In this document: positions 47,030 to 56,399 of the stretch, piece after piece | How the letters are laid out: each line of letters begins with the position of its first letter | Numbering within the stretch: the stretch's first letter is position 1 | Notes under the pieces: generated by a model | Seen by the model: only the letters and a program-made list of their open reading frames with translations | Database searches by the model: none | What the model was told of the DNA's origin: nothing | From: Vibrio penaeicida | Lineage (GTDB): Bacteria > Pseudomonadota > Gammaproteobacteria > Enterobacterales > Vibrionaceae | Assembly (NCBI RefSeq): GCF_019977755.1 | Contig: NZ_AP025144.1 | Coordinates: 1,860,001-1,924,000 of the forward strand | Reading direction: 5' to 3' | DNA length: 64,000 nucleotides | Program-made: the position numbers and the translations under genes

Positions 47030-48034
47030 GTGTCTTCAAAACTTAACAAAACATCAAACACAAATAGCACCTCAGAGGCAAAGGTTGTAAAGAAGCGCTT
47101 TGGTGCTTTACACAAACGTAACCTGCACAAAGGTAAATATAATTTCTCTGCGCTTGTTAAAACCCTTCCTGAATTGAAACCCTATGTTATAAAAAACATA
47201 AAGGGTGACTTATCCATCAATTTTTCCGATGACAAAGCCGTCATCATGTTAAACAGGGCGTTACTTGCTCACCATTACAGTGTCATAAATTGGAGTATAC
47301 CTGACGGGTTTCTTTGTCCACCGCTTCCTGGAAGAGCGGATTATCTTCATCACATTGCCGATTTGTTTACTGAAAAGACGAAAGGCTATCAAATTAATGG
47401 GCTAGATATCGGAACTGGAGCAAATGCTGTCTATCCTATTGTTGCAATAAGCCAATACAACTGGGCAATGCGTGCGAGCGACATAGACCCGATATCCATT
47501 TCTAACGTTAAAAAAATCGCTAAAAATAACGCCATATTGAAAGGAAAGCTTTCAGTTAAGTTACAGAAAGATCCGAAGAAATATTTTGAAAACATCATTG
47601 ATGTTGAAGAGCGTGTCGATTTCACCATGTGTAACCCTCCATTTCATAAATCTCTGGAAGAAGCGAATAAAGGCAGTGAGAGGAAGCTAAAAAACTTAGC
47701 AGAGAACCGTAAAAAGCGCGGTGTTACTAAAAAAGATGTTCATTCTAAGCTTAATTTCGGTGGTCAAAAAGCCGAGCTATGGTGTCCGGGTGGAGAAGTG
47801 TTATTCATTAAAAATATGGCTTATGAAAGTAAAAAGTTTGCTCGCCAATGCCTGTGGTTTACGACGCTAGTATCAAAAAAAGAAAACGTAAGACCGTTAA
47901 GAAAAACGTTAGAAAAACTTGGCGCTTGTGAAGTGAGGATTATAGAAATGACTCACGGGCAAAAGATTACCCGTTTTGTTGCTTGGACGTACCATACCGA
48001 ACAACAACAAGCTCAATGGTTCACTTTAGGGTGA
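47030..48034 (+). CDS. rlmF: RlmF, 23S rRNA adenine-1618 N6-methyltransferase
   Basis: 334 residues. SAM-binding motif I GLDIGTGANAVYPI (about 123-136), catalytic motif IV FTMCNPPFHKS (about 200-210), plus the conserved FGGQKAELWCPGGE that marks RlmF. Methylates A1618 of 23S rRNA. The start is a GTG behind AAGG. Convergent with the AEC transporter, overlapping its 3' end by 9 bp. Confidence 0.93.
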   Translation: MSSKLNKTSNTNSTSEAKVVKKRFGALHKRNLHKGKYNFSALVKTLPELKPYVIKNIKGDLSINFSDDKAVIMLNRALLAHHYSVINWSIPDGFLCPPLPGRADYLHHIADLFTEKTKGYQINGLDIGTGANAVYPIVAISQYNWAMRASDIDPISISNVKKIAKNNAILKGKLSVKLQKDPKKYFENIIDVEERVDFTMCNPPFHKSLEEANKGSERKLKNLAENRKKRGVTKKDVHSKLNFGGQKAELWCPGGEVLFIKNMAYESKKFARQCLWFTTLVSKKENVRPLRKTLEKLGACEVRIIEMTHGQKITRFVAWTYHTEQQQAQWFTLG

Positions 48035-48910
48035 ACCGATAGACAGTGCAAACATAAGAAGCAACGGTAGAGTAATCAAACTGAAAAAGTTTGCGAACAA
48101 TACCATTGACGCTACGTTTCTAGGTTCTACATCAAATCGCTCTGCAAACAGGTAGTTCATGACGGCAGGTGGGAGCATGCTAAAAAGCACCATCATTTGA
48201 AGCTGCATGGTGGGCAATGGTATAAGCCAATAAATCAATAGAAGAGCAATGGCTCCTGTCCCTAATGATTGAAGCGTACAAATGATCCCAGCTCTTAATC
48301 CTGATAAACGCATAAAGCACATTTGAGACCCTAGCGACAGTAGCATGACAGGAATAGCAGCCTGCCCAAGCAAAGTGGTGGCGTTGTGAAAGGGCTGCCA
48401 AACTTGAATGTCTGCAAGGTTCACGAGCATGGCGAGAGCAGCAGCCAGAAAGACAGGCATTTTAATAACTTGCTTGAACGGGTTTCCATTACTCAATAAC
48501 GCCAATCCAACACTGATGTGTGTGCACGCCGACATAACAAACAGCAATACCGCGGGTGCTAAAGCTGTGTCACCAAAAGTGTAGGTGAATAAAGGAATGG
48601 CAAGATTACCGCTATTTCTAAACATATGCGGTGGCGCCCAAGCTTTGAAATTCAAACCAGCCAATTTGCATATTGGAACCATGAGAATACCGGGAACCAA
48701 TATCGCGATCAGTGCTGCACCAATTAAGGGAAACTGTTGCTCATCCAAAGGCATCGCAGAAAGCGATGAAAAAACGAGTGCGGGTGTAAACACATCCATG
48801 TTTATACGGTTGATAGGCTTAAAATCGGGTTTTTGCCATTTAGTGACGATAAACCCCACCAAAACAAGTGCAAATACCGGAAATATTATACTGACGACCT
48901 GTTCAAACAT
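48026..48910 (-). CDS. AEC-family (auxin efflux carrier-like) transporter
   Basis: 294-residue integral membrane protein with about ten hydrophobic helices. FRNSGNLAIPLF (about 97-108) is the typical AEC N-terminal-half motif and LFSMLPPAVMNYLFAERF the C-terminal-half counterpart. Probably exports or imports a small organic anion; substrate unknown. AGGA precedes the ATG. Confidence 0.85.
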   Translation of the reverse strand: MFEQVVSIIFPVFALVLVGFIVTKWQKPDFKPINRINMDVFTPALVFSSLSAMPLDEQQFPLIGAALIAILVPGILMVPICKLAGLNFKAWAPPHMFRNSGNLAIPLFTYTFGDTALAPAVLLFVMSACTHISVGLALLSNGNPFKQVIKMPVFLAAALAMLVNLADIQVWQPFHNATTLLGQAAIPVMLLSLGSQMCFMRLSGLRAGIICTLQSLGTGAIALLLIYWLIPLPTMQLQMMVLFSMLPPAVMNYLFAERFDVEPRNVASMVLFANFFSLITLPLLLMFALSIGSP

Positions 48911-49030
48911 TGCTGTCCTTTTCAGTTTGACGTGGTTTCGAAAAGAATAAGCAAGTTAACACAGAAGGAGTTTGGGTATAAGTATTTGCAGTGAATGCTC
49001 TTTGTTATCTCGTTGAAATTTATGCTTGAT

Positions 49031-49079
49031 AGAAGATAGAAGATAGAAGATAGAAGATAGAAGATAGGGGATAAGGGGA
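49031..49079. repeat. Heptanucleotide tandem repeat AGAAGAT
   Basis: Five perfect consecutive copies (49031-49065) followed by two decayed G-rich copies. Intergenic and short-unit, so it is likely a variable-number tandem repeat, as seen in vibrio genomes. Confidence 0.9.
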
Positions 49080-49086
49080 AAAAAGA

Positions 49087-49116
49087 AAGCTCAGGAGCCC
49101 GCATAGACCTGAGCTT
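49087..49116 (-). terminator. Terminator on the minus strand downstream of the GGDEF-EAL gene
   Basis: 9-bp stem AAGCTCAGG/CCTGAGCTT, 12-nt loop; on the minus strand it is followed by TCTTTTTT. It lies about 240 bp after the GGDEF-EAL gene. Confidence 0.65.
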
Positions 49117-49357
49117 AAAAAATAAACACCTACTGGTGTTTTAGGAAACCTACACACAACGTGTGGGACTGGTGGCTACTTTATCCCAATTGGTTGGTGA
49201 AGATTCATGATCTAAATCAATGTCTTGTAGAGCGAATTGTTAGACATAAGTCTAAGGAAACAGGTTGTTTTCTTCTCATTTCATTCAGTACGCAAGAGTT
49301 ATAGCTGCAAAGGCTTATCGCCTCCTAAGACTAAGGGCTAATGCCCGCATAGAATAA

Positions 49358-51328
49358 TTAAGCCTCTGCATCAATAACATTTAGAAACCGTTGCTCTATA
49401 ATGGTTTTACTTAGTGGCTTACTCACTAAGTAGCCTTGGAAATAACGGCAGCCTAGTTCAGAAAGAAGTTGTTTCTGTTCATTTGTTTCGACACCTACAG
49501 CAATAAGGTCTAATTTCAAGGCATTAGATAAAGCAGCCGAGGCTTTGAGGACTGTCTTATTGGTCATTTCCTCTTGGCTTAGGTCACTCGTCTGGCTAGT
49601 AAAGCGCTTGTCGAGTTTAATTGCATCAATAGGAAGCAAATCTAATGACGCAAGAGAGGAATAACCTGTCCCAAAATTATCGAGGAAAATGTTGATGTCT
49701 AACTCTTTGATATTTTCCAGCCACTTTACACAATCGGCATGTTTAAGTGCCATAGAAGGTTCAGCGATCTCTAGCGCTAAATTCTTTCCTGATAAACCAT
49801 ATTGATGCAGTAAGGCCTTGAGCCTGGTATGCAAAGAAGAATTAAGCTGAATTTGCGAGACATTGATACTGACAACGAATTCTTCAGGAAGGGTGCGCTT
49901 CCATTCTGATAGCGTTCTTCCTACCTCGTCGAATACCCAATCGGCTATCTCAACGATTTGCCCTGTTTCTTCTGCAATAGGAATGAATTCTTCTGGGTGG
50001 ACAGATCCCAATTCGCTGTCATCCCAGCGCAGTAGTACTTCAACCCCTTTAATTTTGGTATTTTCAGTTTGTACTATTGGCTGAAAGACTAATTTAAATG
50101 CGCGCTTATCGAATGCTTTCGTCAAACGGTTTCTAATGAGTACTTTTCGATTTAAAGAATAGGAAAGTTCAGGCGAAAACAGTTCAAACCTATTTCGACC
50201 TTCACTTTTAGCATAATGCATCGCCATACCGGCTTGCTTGATCAGCTCTTCGACGTTTTGACAATCTGTCGGGAAATGGCTTGCACCAATGCTTGAGGTG
50301 ATCGAGAGTTCACCTATATTGGGGATAGGGTAGTCGATACTCGCCATTTGTATGATCTGATGAAGTTTATTATCTACTTGGTGTTTGCTTTGTTCAGGAA
50401 AAAGAACAACAAACTCGTCTCCACCAAATCGACCCAATGAGCAAGATGGATCGACAATCTCTTTAAGCCTTTTCGTTACCGACTTTAAAAGTTCATCACC
50501 TACGCCATGTCCATAGGTGTCATTAATTAGCTTAAAGCCATCTAGATCAAGGAAGGCAAGAACGAATGGGACTTTTTGAATCACATATTCGGAGATAACA
50601 TCCAACATACCTCGGCGGTTAAAAAGACCAGTGAGATAATCGTGATGAGCATTGAAGCGCGCTTCTTCCAAACGCTGTTTTTTTTCGGTGATATCTGTCA
50701 GATTAAGCAAAAGCTGATTGTTATCGGCCAACCACTGCGCTGAAATTTCGAAATGATGAGGCTTTCCATTCAAATTGAAAGAGATTTCATCTTTTAATTC
50801 TTGCTTTGAAGAGGCAGTTTGAATCCATTGCTTTGCTCTAGATTGACTCGAAAGGAAGTCACCTAAGCTGTGAAAGTTAGAATTAAAAGTAAGCCGAAAG
50901 GCTTCATTCGCACTGATCAACTCGCCTTGGTCATCAAAAAGTAGGGATAGACGTCCGCCACCGGAAAAGGCGATATCGCGTTTTAAGCTATTTTGCTCTG
51001 CAACAACTTCTACCAGCATTGCTGTACGGTTTGGCTCGATTTCAATACCGGAAAAAACGCACAAAGCACACTTTAGCTTGTGCTTTGGAGTGAAGCTCCA
51101 CCATGTACGAATCTTTTCGTTTTTTTGAAATTTCTTCCGGTATTGTTCTAGCGTTGCTTCGACTGCCATCGACATAGAAGCGCGTAAATCTCTATTTACG
51201 AGCTCATGTAAAGATCCGCTTTCCCAAAGAAGAAGAGCCGGTTTGTTAGCCCAAACAACTTGTTTACTGTCGAGGTCAAAAATCCAAATTGGGTTATGAA
51301 GTAATTCGAAAGCTTCATATGCTCGCAT
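49358..51328 (-). CDS. PAS-GGDEF-EAL protein, probably cyclase-dominant
   Basis: 656 residues, soluble. Two PAS-like parts (about 1-105 and 110-215), GGDEF domain (about 225-390) with intact LGRFGGDEF but no I-site, and EAL domain (about 395-645). The EAL active site is altered: EAL reads EVL (Glu kept), the second Asp of DDFG is Asn551 (LDNFGTGY), and the AEGVE motif reads AVGVE. Loss of the second metal-binding Asp normally abolishes phosphodiesterase activity, so net c-di-GMP synthesis or c-di-GMP binding by the EAL part is likely. AAGG precedes the ATG. Confidence 0.87.
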   Translation of the reverse strand: MRAYEAFELLHNPIWIFDLDSKQVVWANKPALLLWESGSLHELVNRDLRASMSMAVEATLEQYRKKFQKNEKIRTWWSFTPKHKLKCALCVFSGIEIEPNRTAMLVEVVAEQNSLKRDIAFSGGGRLSLLFDDQGELISANEAFRLTFNSNFHSLGDFLSSQSRAKQWIQTASSKQELKDEISFNLNGKPHHFEISAQWLADNNQLLLNLTDITEKKQRLEEARFNAHHDYLTGLFNRRGMLDVISEYVIQKVPFVLAFLDLDGFKLINDTYGHGVGDELLKSVTKRLKEIVDPSCSLGRFGGDEFVVLFPEQSKHQVDNKLHQIIQMASIDYPIPNIGELSITSSIGASHFPTDCQNVEELIKQAGMAMHYAKSEGRNRFELFSPELSYSLNRKVLIRNRLTKAFDKRAFKLVFQPIVQTENTKIKGVEVLLRWDDSELGSVHPEEFIPIAEETGQIVEIADWVFDEVGRTLSEWKRTLPEEFVVSINVSQIQLNSSLHTRLKALLHQYGLSGKNLALEIAEPSMALKHADCVKWLENIKELDINIFLDNFGTGYSSLASLDLLPIDAIKLDKRFTSQTSDLSQEEMTNKTVLKASAALSNALKLDLIAVGVETNEQKQLLSELGCRYFQGYLVSKPLSKTIIEQRFLNVIDAEA

Positions 51329-51957
51329 GCTAGACGCCTTTTGCCATTTTCACGAAACGTTTTAGAAACGTTTTTTAATATTGTACGCATTCGAATAAAT
51401 GATCCATATCAAACTTATTTAGTATTGGCTAAAGGATTTTCTCTCAGTTAGTTAAAGTAGCGTTTATTAGAGTTATATTTTTATAAAATATAATGAACGG
51501 ACTTTAATTTCGAAAAAGCAGTAATCATAGACATATAATTCTTTTTTATTTCTTTGACTATGCGCAATGTTGGTATGTCTGAATTGTAAGTGTGTGTAAG
51601 GCTACGATGGGAAGTTAAAAACTGACTATCAGTATGATGTTTTTTTACAAAGCTTGGTTTTTTGGCGAGAGCTCGTTAGTAAAGAGAAGTTCTGCTGTTT
51701 ATTACTCAACTTCGTTAATTAGTAAGTGTTTAAATACAATGCCCTTACTTAATTAAGGGAGTTTAATTGGCTCCTATTTGAGTGAATCGAGCTAAATTGA
51801 ACTGATTTTTAAGAAATAGCCATGCGGCAATTTGAGTTTAATAAATTTTACGTCTATAGAAATACTAGAGCTATTAATAATAATGAAATTAGATTTTGCT
51901 AAACAAAGTGTTATTGAAAGTTTCAATTGGAAAGTATGACTTAAAACTGAGGTTTAT
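51329..51957. other. Long AT-rich divergent intergenic region
   Basis: About 630 bp between the GGDEF-EAL gene and the Aer-like gene. Presumably holds both promoters. I found only short imperfect inverted repeats (for example ACTGA-CTA-TCAGT near 51624), no convincing sigma-28 promoter, no ORF with a ribosome site and no sRNA-like terminator. Confidence 0.5.
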
Positions 51958-53514
51958 ATGCGTGTAAATCAACCCGTAACACAGAAAGAAGTAACGTACC
52001 CCAAGAGCTACAATTTATTATCAGTGACATCAACAAGCAGCCACATCAAGTACGCCAGTAAAGAATTTTGCGAGGTGGCAGGGTATTCGTTAGATGAAAT
52101 GGTTGGCGAACCGCATAACATGGTTAGGCACCCAGACATGCCGCCCGAAGCTTTCAAAGATATGTGGGAGCATTTGAAATCTGGCAAGTCGTGGATGGGA
52201 ATCGTTAAAAATAGATGCAGAAACGGTGATCATTATTGGGTGGATGCATTTGCATCTCCAATCAAAGAAAATGGTCAAGTTGTTGAATACCAATCTGTTC
52301 GTCTATGTCCCGATAGAAACCATGTGGACAACGCAGAGAAAGTCTACGCACAGATTCGTAATGGTAAAACACCATTTAAGCTTAAGTTGCCACGTACGAG
52401 GCTTTGGCAGCGCGCAGCTATGCTATTCGTGCCTGCAGCTGTTATCGCCGCTGTTGCCGATACATTCATGTCTGGTGTTGGAGTATGGGCATTACTATTG
52501 CTATCTATTTTAGCGGTATACCAAGTATCAAGACGATTGGAAGCGCTCAGTGAAGAGTCGAGAAAAGTGTTCGATAACCCATTGATGGAGCTGGTGTATA
52601 CCGACCATATTGATGACATTTCTGAAATACAACTGGCTCTCAAAATGAGACAGTCAGAACTGAATGCGGTGGTTGGACGAATTCAAGATTCGAATGAACA
52701 GATTGGAGAAGCGGCGCAATCCTCATCCAATAACTGCGATACAACCGCGTCCAATCTAGAAGGGCAAACGGCTGAGACCGAGCAAGTCGCCGCCGCTGTA
52801 AACCAGATGCATGCAACTGCAAACGAAATTGCTGAAAATGCACAAAGCGCCAGTGAAGCAACAACGAATGCCAGCACGGCGGCATCTGAAGGGTTAGAGG
52901 CCGTTAGCCAAACTAAAGGCGCAATCCATCAGCTGTCCGCTCAGTTAGATGAAGCTTCAGGGCTGTTTAGCGAGCTTGAAGCACACGGAAAAACCATTGG
53001 GGATGTGCTTACAGTTATCCAAGGCATCGCAGAGCAAACGAACTTACTTGCATTAAACGCAGCCATTGAGGCAGCACGTGCAGGTGAACAAGGTCGTGGT
53101 TTTGCAGTCGTTGCAGACGAAGTACGAACCTTGGCTCAACGAAGCCACGAGTCGACAGAAGAAATTCAGTCGGTTATTACCCAAATTCAAACCAGTACCC
53201 AAAGTGCCGTTAATGCTATGCAAGAAGGTAATGGGTTGTCCAAACAGTGTGTTGAAAGCGCAGAAGTATCAGGAAACAAACTTGATACGTTGATGGGGCA
53301 GGTTTCAGATATTTCGGATAGAAACAGCCAAATTGCTACGGCGGTAGAGGAAATGGCTAGGGTGACGGAAGACATGAACTCGAGTGTTCAGTCAATCAGT
53401 GAAGTGTGCTCTGCGACAAACATACTGGCGAGTGATACACGCGATGAATGTGAAGGTCTTGTAACCAATCTAAGTTCTCAAGGACAATTGGTTAAGCAAT
53501 TCCGTAGACTATAA
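51958..53514 (+). CDS. Aer-like PAS methyl-accepting chemotaxis/aerotaxis receptor
   Basis: 518 residues. N-terminal PAS (about 20-125) with the [13 protein letters not shown] and [13 protein letters not shown] signature of FAD-binding Aer proteins, a hydrophobic membrane anchor (about 155-195), and an MCP signalling domain (about 260-515) with the conserved tip [20 protein letters not shown]. Probably senses redox or oxygen through FAD and signals to CheA. No cognate che genes are in the window. Confidence 0.9.
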   Translation: MRVNQPVTQKEVTYPKSYNLLSVTSTSSHIKYASKEFCEVAGYSLDEMVGEPHNMVRHPDMPPEAFKDMWEHLKSGKSWMGIVKNRCRNGDHYWVDAFASPIKENGQVVEYQSVRLCPDRNHVDNAEKVYAQIRNGKTPFKLKLPRTRLWQRAAMLFVPAAVIAAVADTFMSGVGVWALLLLSILAVYQVSRRLEALSEESRKVFDNPLMELVYTDHIDDISEIQLALKMRQSELNAVVGRIQDSNEQIGEAAQSSSNNCDTTASNLEGQTAETEQVAAAVNQMHATANEIAENAQSASEATTNASTAASEGLEAVSQTKGAIHQLSAQLDEASGLFSELEAHGKTIGDVLTVIQGIAEQTNLLALNAAIEAARAGEQGRGFAVVADEVRTLAQRSHESTEEIQSVITQIQTSTQSAVNAMQEGNGLSKQCVESAEVSGNKLDTLMGQVSDISDRNSQIATAVEEMARVTEDMNSSVQSISEVCSATNILASDTRDECEGLVTNLSSQGQLVKQFRRL

Positions 53515-53535
53515 ATAAACCCTAGAATTTGGTTC

Positions 53536-53570
53536 AAAGCCCTACATAGTAGGGCTTTTGTTGTTTTTGA
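53536..53570 (+). terminator. Terminator of the Aer-like gene
   Basis: Stem AAAGCCCTAC/GTAGGGCTTT with 3-nt loop, followed by TGTTGTTTTT. It overlaps the last bases of the minus-strand gene ending at 53542. Confidence 0.88.
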
Positions 53571-53949
53571 ATTGGCAAATACTCTTAACTTGAGTACGTT
53601 TATCTTGTTCAAAGTGCGATTGAAACTCTATTTGGCTAACACCATTGTTAAAATCACACGTCATCGTGGACATGGCTGGTTCCATAAAGGGTAGGTAGTT
53701 AATGCCAGTGTGTTCTGAAGACCAGAGTGCTTTTTTGCTATTACCTTTTTCTGCTGTAATGCTAATAATAGCCTTGAGCGTATTTTCATTTTTAGTCGGT
53801 ATCAGAAAATCGTAGTGAAATGCTCGAAAATAAAAAGCACCGTTTTCATCGGTTTTTACAATATCGACAACCTTTCCTAACGTTTGGACTTCCCTGATTA
53901 CCGTAATGCCCGATAACGGTTTACCTTCTAGAAAGATTTTTCCAGACAC
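53542..53949 (-). CDS. Small carboxypeptidase-regulatory-like protein, start unclear
   Basis: 135 residues from a GTG at 53949. The beginning (SGKIFLEGKPLSGITVIR, then DENGAFYFRAF) looks like a beta-sandwich carrier domain of the carboxypeptidase-regulatory or DUF6795 kind; a Cys pair follows later. The frame stays open and coding-like for a few codons (LAPPVSG) upstream to a stop, but has no ATG or ribosome site, so the true N-terminus may be truncated. Function unknown. Confidence 0.55.
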   Translation of the reverse strand: MSGKIFLEGKPLSGITVIREVQTLGKVVDIVKTDENGAFYFRAFHYDFLIPTKNENTLKAIISITAEKGNSKKALWSSEHTGINYLPFMEPAMSTMTCDFNNGVSQIEFQSHFEQDKRTQVKSICQFKNNKSPTM

Positions 53950-54078
53950 TGGTGGTGCAAGCTTATGTGGGTTTTAAGAAAGGGAAAGTGTATCGCTGAG
54001 TATCAAGTTTGAATACGGGATCAGACAGATCACCAAAAGCCTTTTGAACATAGAGACGCATTGAATAACAAAAATGAT

Positions 54079-54249
54079 ATGAATACGTTAACGTTCAAAA
54101 CTCATTGTGAAAAATGTCAAAAGACAAAATGGCAAAATTATTACTTCCATTCTGTCAAATCTTCGCAATTGAGGTGGTGGCTTACCAGCGTGCAAACAAT
54201 TGCAATTGCGCTAATCGCAATCGAGTTAGAGTTGTCAGCACACGCTTAG
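54079..54249 (+). CDS. Doubtful small ORF with CxxC motif
   Basis: 56 residues from the ATG at 54079 (TTG at 54061 is another option). Contains HCEKCQKTKW and a hydrophobic C-terminal stretch (TSVQTIAIALIAIEL). No ribosome site. Its end overlaps the convergent GGDEF-EAL gene. It may be a small zinc-finger/membrane protein or chance. Confidence 0.22.
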   Translation: MNTLTFKTHCEKCQKTKWQNYYFHSVKSSQLRWWLTSVQTIAIALIAIELELSAHA

Positions 54250-56399
54250 CTTTGTTCACTGGAATCCAAAGATGGAAGTAACCATTCTTTAGTGAACTCT
54301 GACGGAGGGAGAGCTTTTGAGTAATAAAACCCTTGCCCAATATCGCAATTGATTTTTCTTATATACTCCGCTTGTTCTTGAGTTTCTATGCCTTCGGCTA
54401 CAGTTTTCATCCCTAAACTGCGTGCCATCGACACAATAGCTTTCACTAACGAGCGGTTATTTGCATTAGTGTGCATGTTTGACACAAATGACCGATCGAT
54501 TTTCACGCCATCAAATTGGAGTTTCTGCAAATAACTCAGCGAAGCGTAACCTGTTCCAAAATCATCTAGGAGAACTTGAATACCATGTTCTCTTAGACCT
54601 CTAATGATATCCCTTGCCGCATCAATATCATGCAATAGCTGACTCTCTGTTACTTCGAGCTGAAGTTGGTTTGGCTTACATCCTGCCTTCATCATGCTTT
54701 TTGCCAAAATCGCCCCAATGTCTTGCCGGTAAAGTTGTTTTGCAGACAGGTTAATTGTTAGATAAAAGTCTGGGGTAATTTGGTTGTCTTCCCACTTCAC
54801 TAATTGATTGCAGGCGAGGTCTATTAAATGTGAGCCCAAAGGCAAAATCATATCCGTATTTTCTGCAATTGGGATGAACTGATCGGGCATAATGATACCC
54901 CGAGTAGGGTGGCGCCAGCGCACCAACGCTTCAGCACCAATGATTTTCCCCGAACTCATGTCGATTTTGGGTTGATACCATAGCTCGAATTGGCTTGGAT
55001 CAGCCAGAGCTTTTCTTAACTCTTGCTCTATGTCTATTCGTTGTTCAATTTTTTTGTTCATGGCATGAGTGAACAAACTGTATGTATTTTTGCCTTGATC
55101 TTTAGCGTGATACATCGCTATATCGGCATTTTTAATTAATGTATCTGCATCGAGCCCGTGTTGAGGGAAAGAAGCGAGTCCAATACTTCCTCCTGCGACA
55201 ATAGAGTCGCTTTCAATTAATATTCCTTTTTGCAAAGTATCCAGAATATTATTAGCCATATGCTCGCGTTGATCACCACTCAAGCCTGTACAACAAATTA
55301 GGAATTCGTCACCACCAAGACGAGCAACCATATTCGATGTGGGCTCTACAAAGCTGAACCCCACTTCACGGGCTAGCCGAGATGAAACGATTTCGAGCAA
55401 ATGGTCGCCAGATGCATGGCCAAAATGGTCGTTGACTTGCTTGAACTCATCCAAATCTATAAAGAAAAGATCAATATTGTCATGACTTTCAGAGGCGATA
55501 AGCTGGTTCACATGCTTAATAAAGCAAGAGCGATTAGGTAACCCTGTTAAGGCATCGTGATAGGCCATGAATCGGATGTCTTCGGTATGTTTTTCGATAC
55601 GCATACCCATGTCATTATAGGCGGTCACAAGTTTCCCTATCTCATCAGAACGACGTAGTACTGGCATCGAACGAAAGTTCCCTTGCCCCGTTTCTTGTAT
55701 GTGAGCGGTGAGCTTTCTAATGGGCTGCGTAAGTGACCGCGCCATCAAAGCAGCAAGAAAAAGACTTACAATGAAACTGACGGTCGTAACCCAAAAATGG
55801 CTTCGATATAAACTGTGTATATTCTTTTCATACACATCGCCAATGACGACTTGGTTCGCGGAAATGTCGGTGAGTAACTTGTCTAAACTTAATTCTATGT
55901 AGACAGCCCCCATTGATACACCTGATTGTGAGATCGGCTGAATGTAGATTAATTCGGAATTAGTTTGTTTAATGAAAGCGGTATTCTTTTCCATCGACAA
56001 TTTAATTGACGACTCATTGGGCGGTGTGGCACCAAAAAGAAGCATTGATTCCGTTCCGTCGTGGAAGATTTTGCCATTTTGATCGATGACATGAACTATC
56101 TTCACTTCTTGCTGTGAAATTGCAGGTTGAATGGCTAAGTAGGTGGCTTCTAAATTAAAATTATACAGAGGATCAAACAGATGCTCCGCAAGATAGTGAG
56201 CAATGGACTTACCCCTAAGTTCAAGCTGCTGACTCAAACTCGTGCGAGTATGGTTGTTGAGTTCTTCGATAATACTCTCTGTGTGCTGAGTATATAATTT
56301 TTGTTGAAGTACAAAGTGGCTAAGAGAGAGCGTAGCGATAATACTCGCAGTTGCAATAATGTATCTTGTGCTCAGCCTTATCGAAGAAAACCGACTCAT
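54246..56399 (-). CDS. Membrane GGDEF-EAL protein with periplasmic sensor
   Basis: 717 residues. Two membrane helices (about 12-30 and 205-225) enclose a periplasmic sensor of about 170 residues; HAMP follows (about 225-275), then GGDEF (about 285-445, RLGGDEF) and EAL (about 455-705). EAL catalytic residues look intact: EALVRW, NLSAKQL, LEVTES, LLDDFGTGY, VKIDRSF, TVAEGIE. Its start overlaps the stop of an upstream PhnD-like binding protein by 4 bp (ATGA), so the two are made together, and the binding protein probably controls this enzyme. Confidence 0.9.
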   Translation of the reverse strand: MSRFSSIRLSTRYIIATASIIATLSLSHFVLQQKLYTQHTESIIEELNNHTRTSLSQQLELRGKSIAHYLAEHLFDPLYNFNLEATYLAIQPAISQQEVKIVHVIDQNGKIFHDGTESMLLFGATPPNESSIKLSMEKNTAFIKQTNSELIYIQPISQSGVSMGAVYIELSLDKLLTDISANQVVIGDVYEKNIHSLYRSHFWVTTVSFIVSLFLAALMARSLTQPIRKLTAHIQETGQGNFRSMPVLRRSDEIGKLVTAYNDMGMRIEKHTEDIRFMAYHDALTGLPNRSCFIKHVNQLIASESHDNIDLFFIDLDEFKQVNDHFGHASGDHLLEIVSSRLAREVGFSFVEPTSNMVARLGGDEFLICCTGLSGDQREHMANNILDTLQKGILIESDSIVAGGSIGLASFPQHGLDADTLIKNADIAMYHAKDQGKNTYSLFTHAMNKKIEQRIDIEQELRKALADPSQFELWYQPKIDMSSGKIIGAEALVRWRHPTRGIIMPDQFIPIAENTDMILPLGSHLIDLACNQLVKWEDNQITPDFYLTINLSAKQLYRQDIGAILAKSMMKAGCKPNQLQLEVTESQLLHDIDAARDIIRGLREHGIQVLLDDFGTGYASLSYLQKLQFDGVKIDRSFVSNMHTNANNRSLVKAIVSMARSLGMKTVAEGIETQEQAEYIRKINCDIGQGFYYSKALPPSEFTKEWLLPSLDSSEQS

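Larger units (their letters stand above)
48911..49357. other. Intergenic region rich in repeats and hairpins
   Basis: About 450 bp. It contains a 7-bp tandem repeat (49031-49079), a hairpin with minus-strand U-tract (49087-49116), a second hairpin AAACACC/GGTGTTT (49124-49141) and GTGTGGG/CACAC stretches near 49155. A minus-strand ORF (48922-49104) is produced only by the tandem repeat. No gene is called. Confidence 0.6.

Noticed and set aside
48922..49104. 60-codon minus-strand ORF with FYLLSSI repeats
   Set aside because: Product of the heptanucleotide tandem repeat, not a protein-coding signal.
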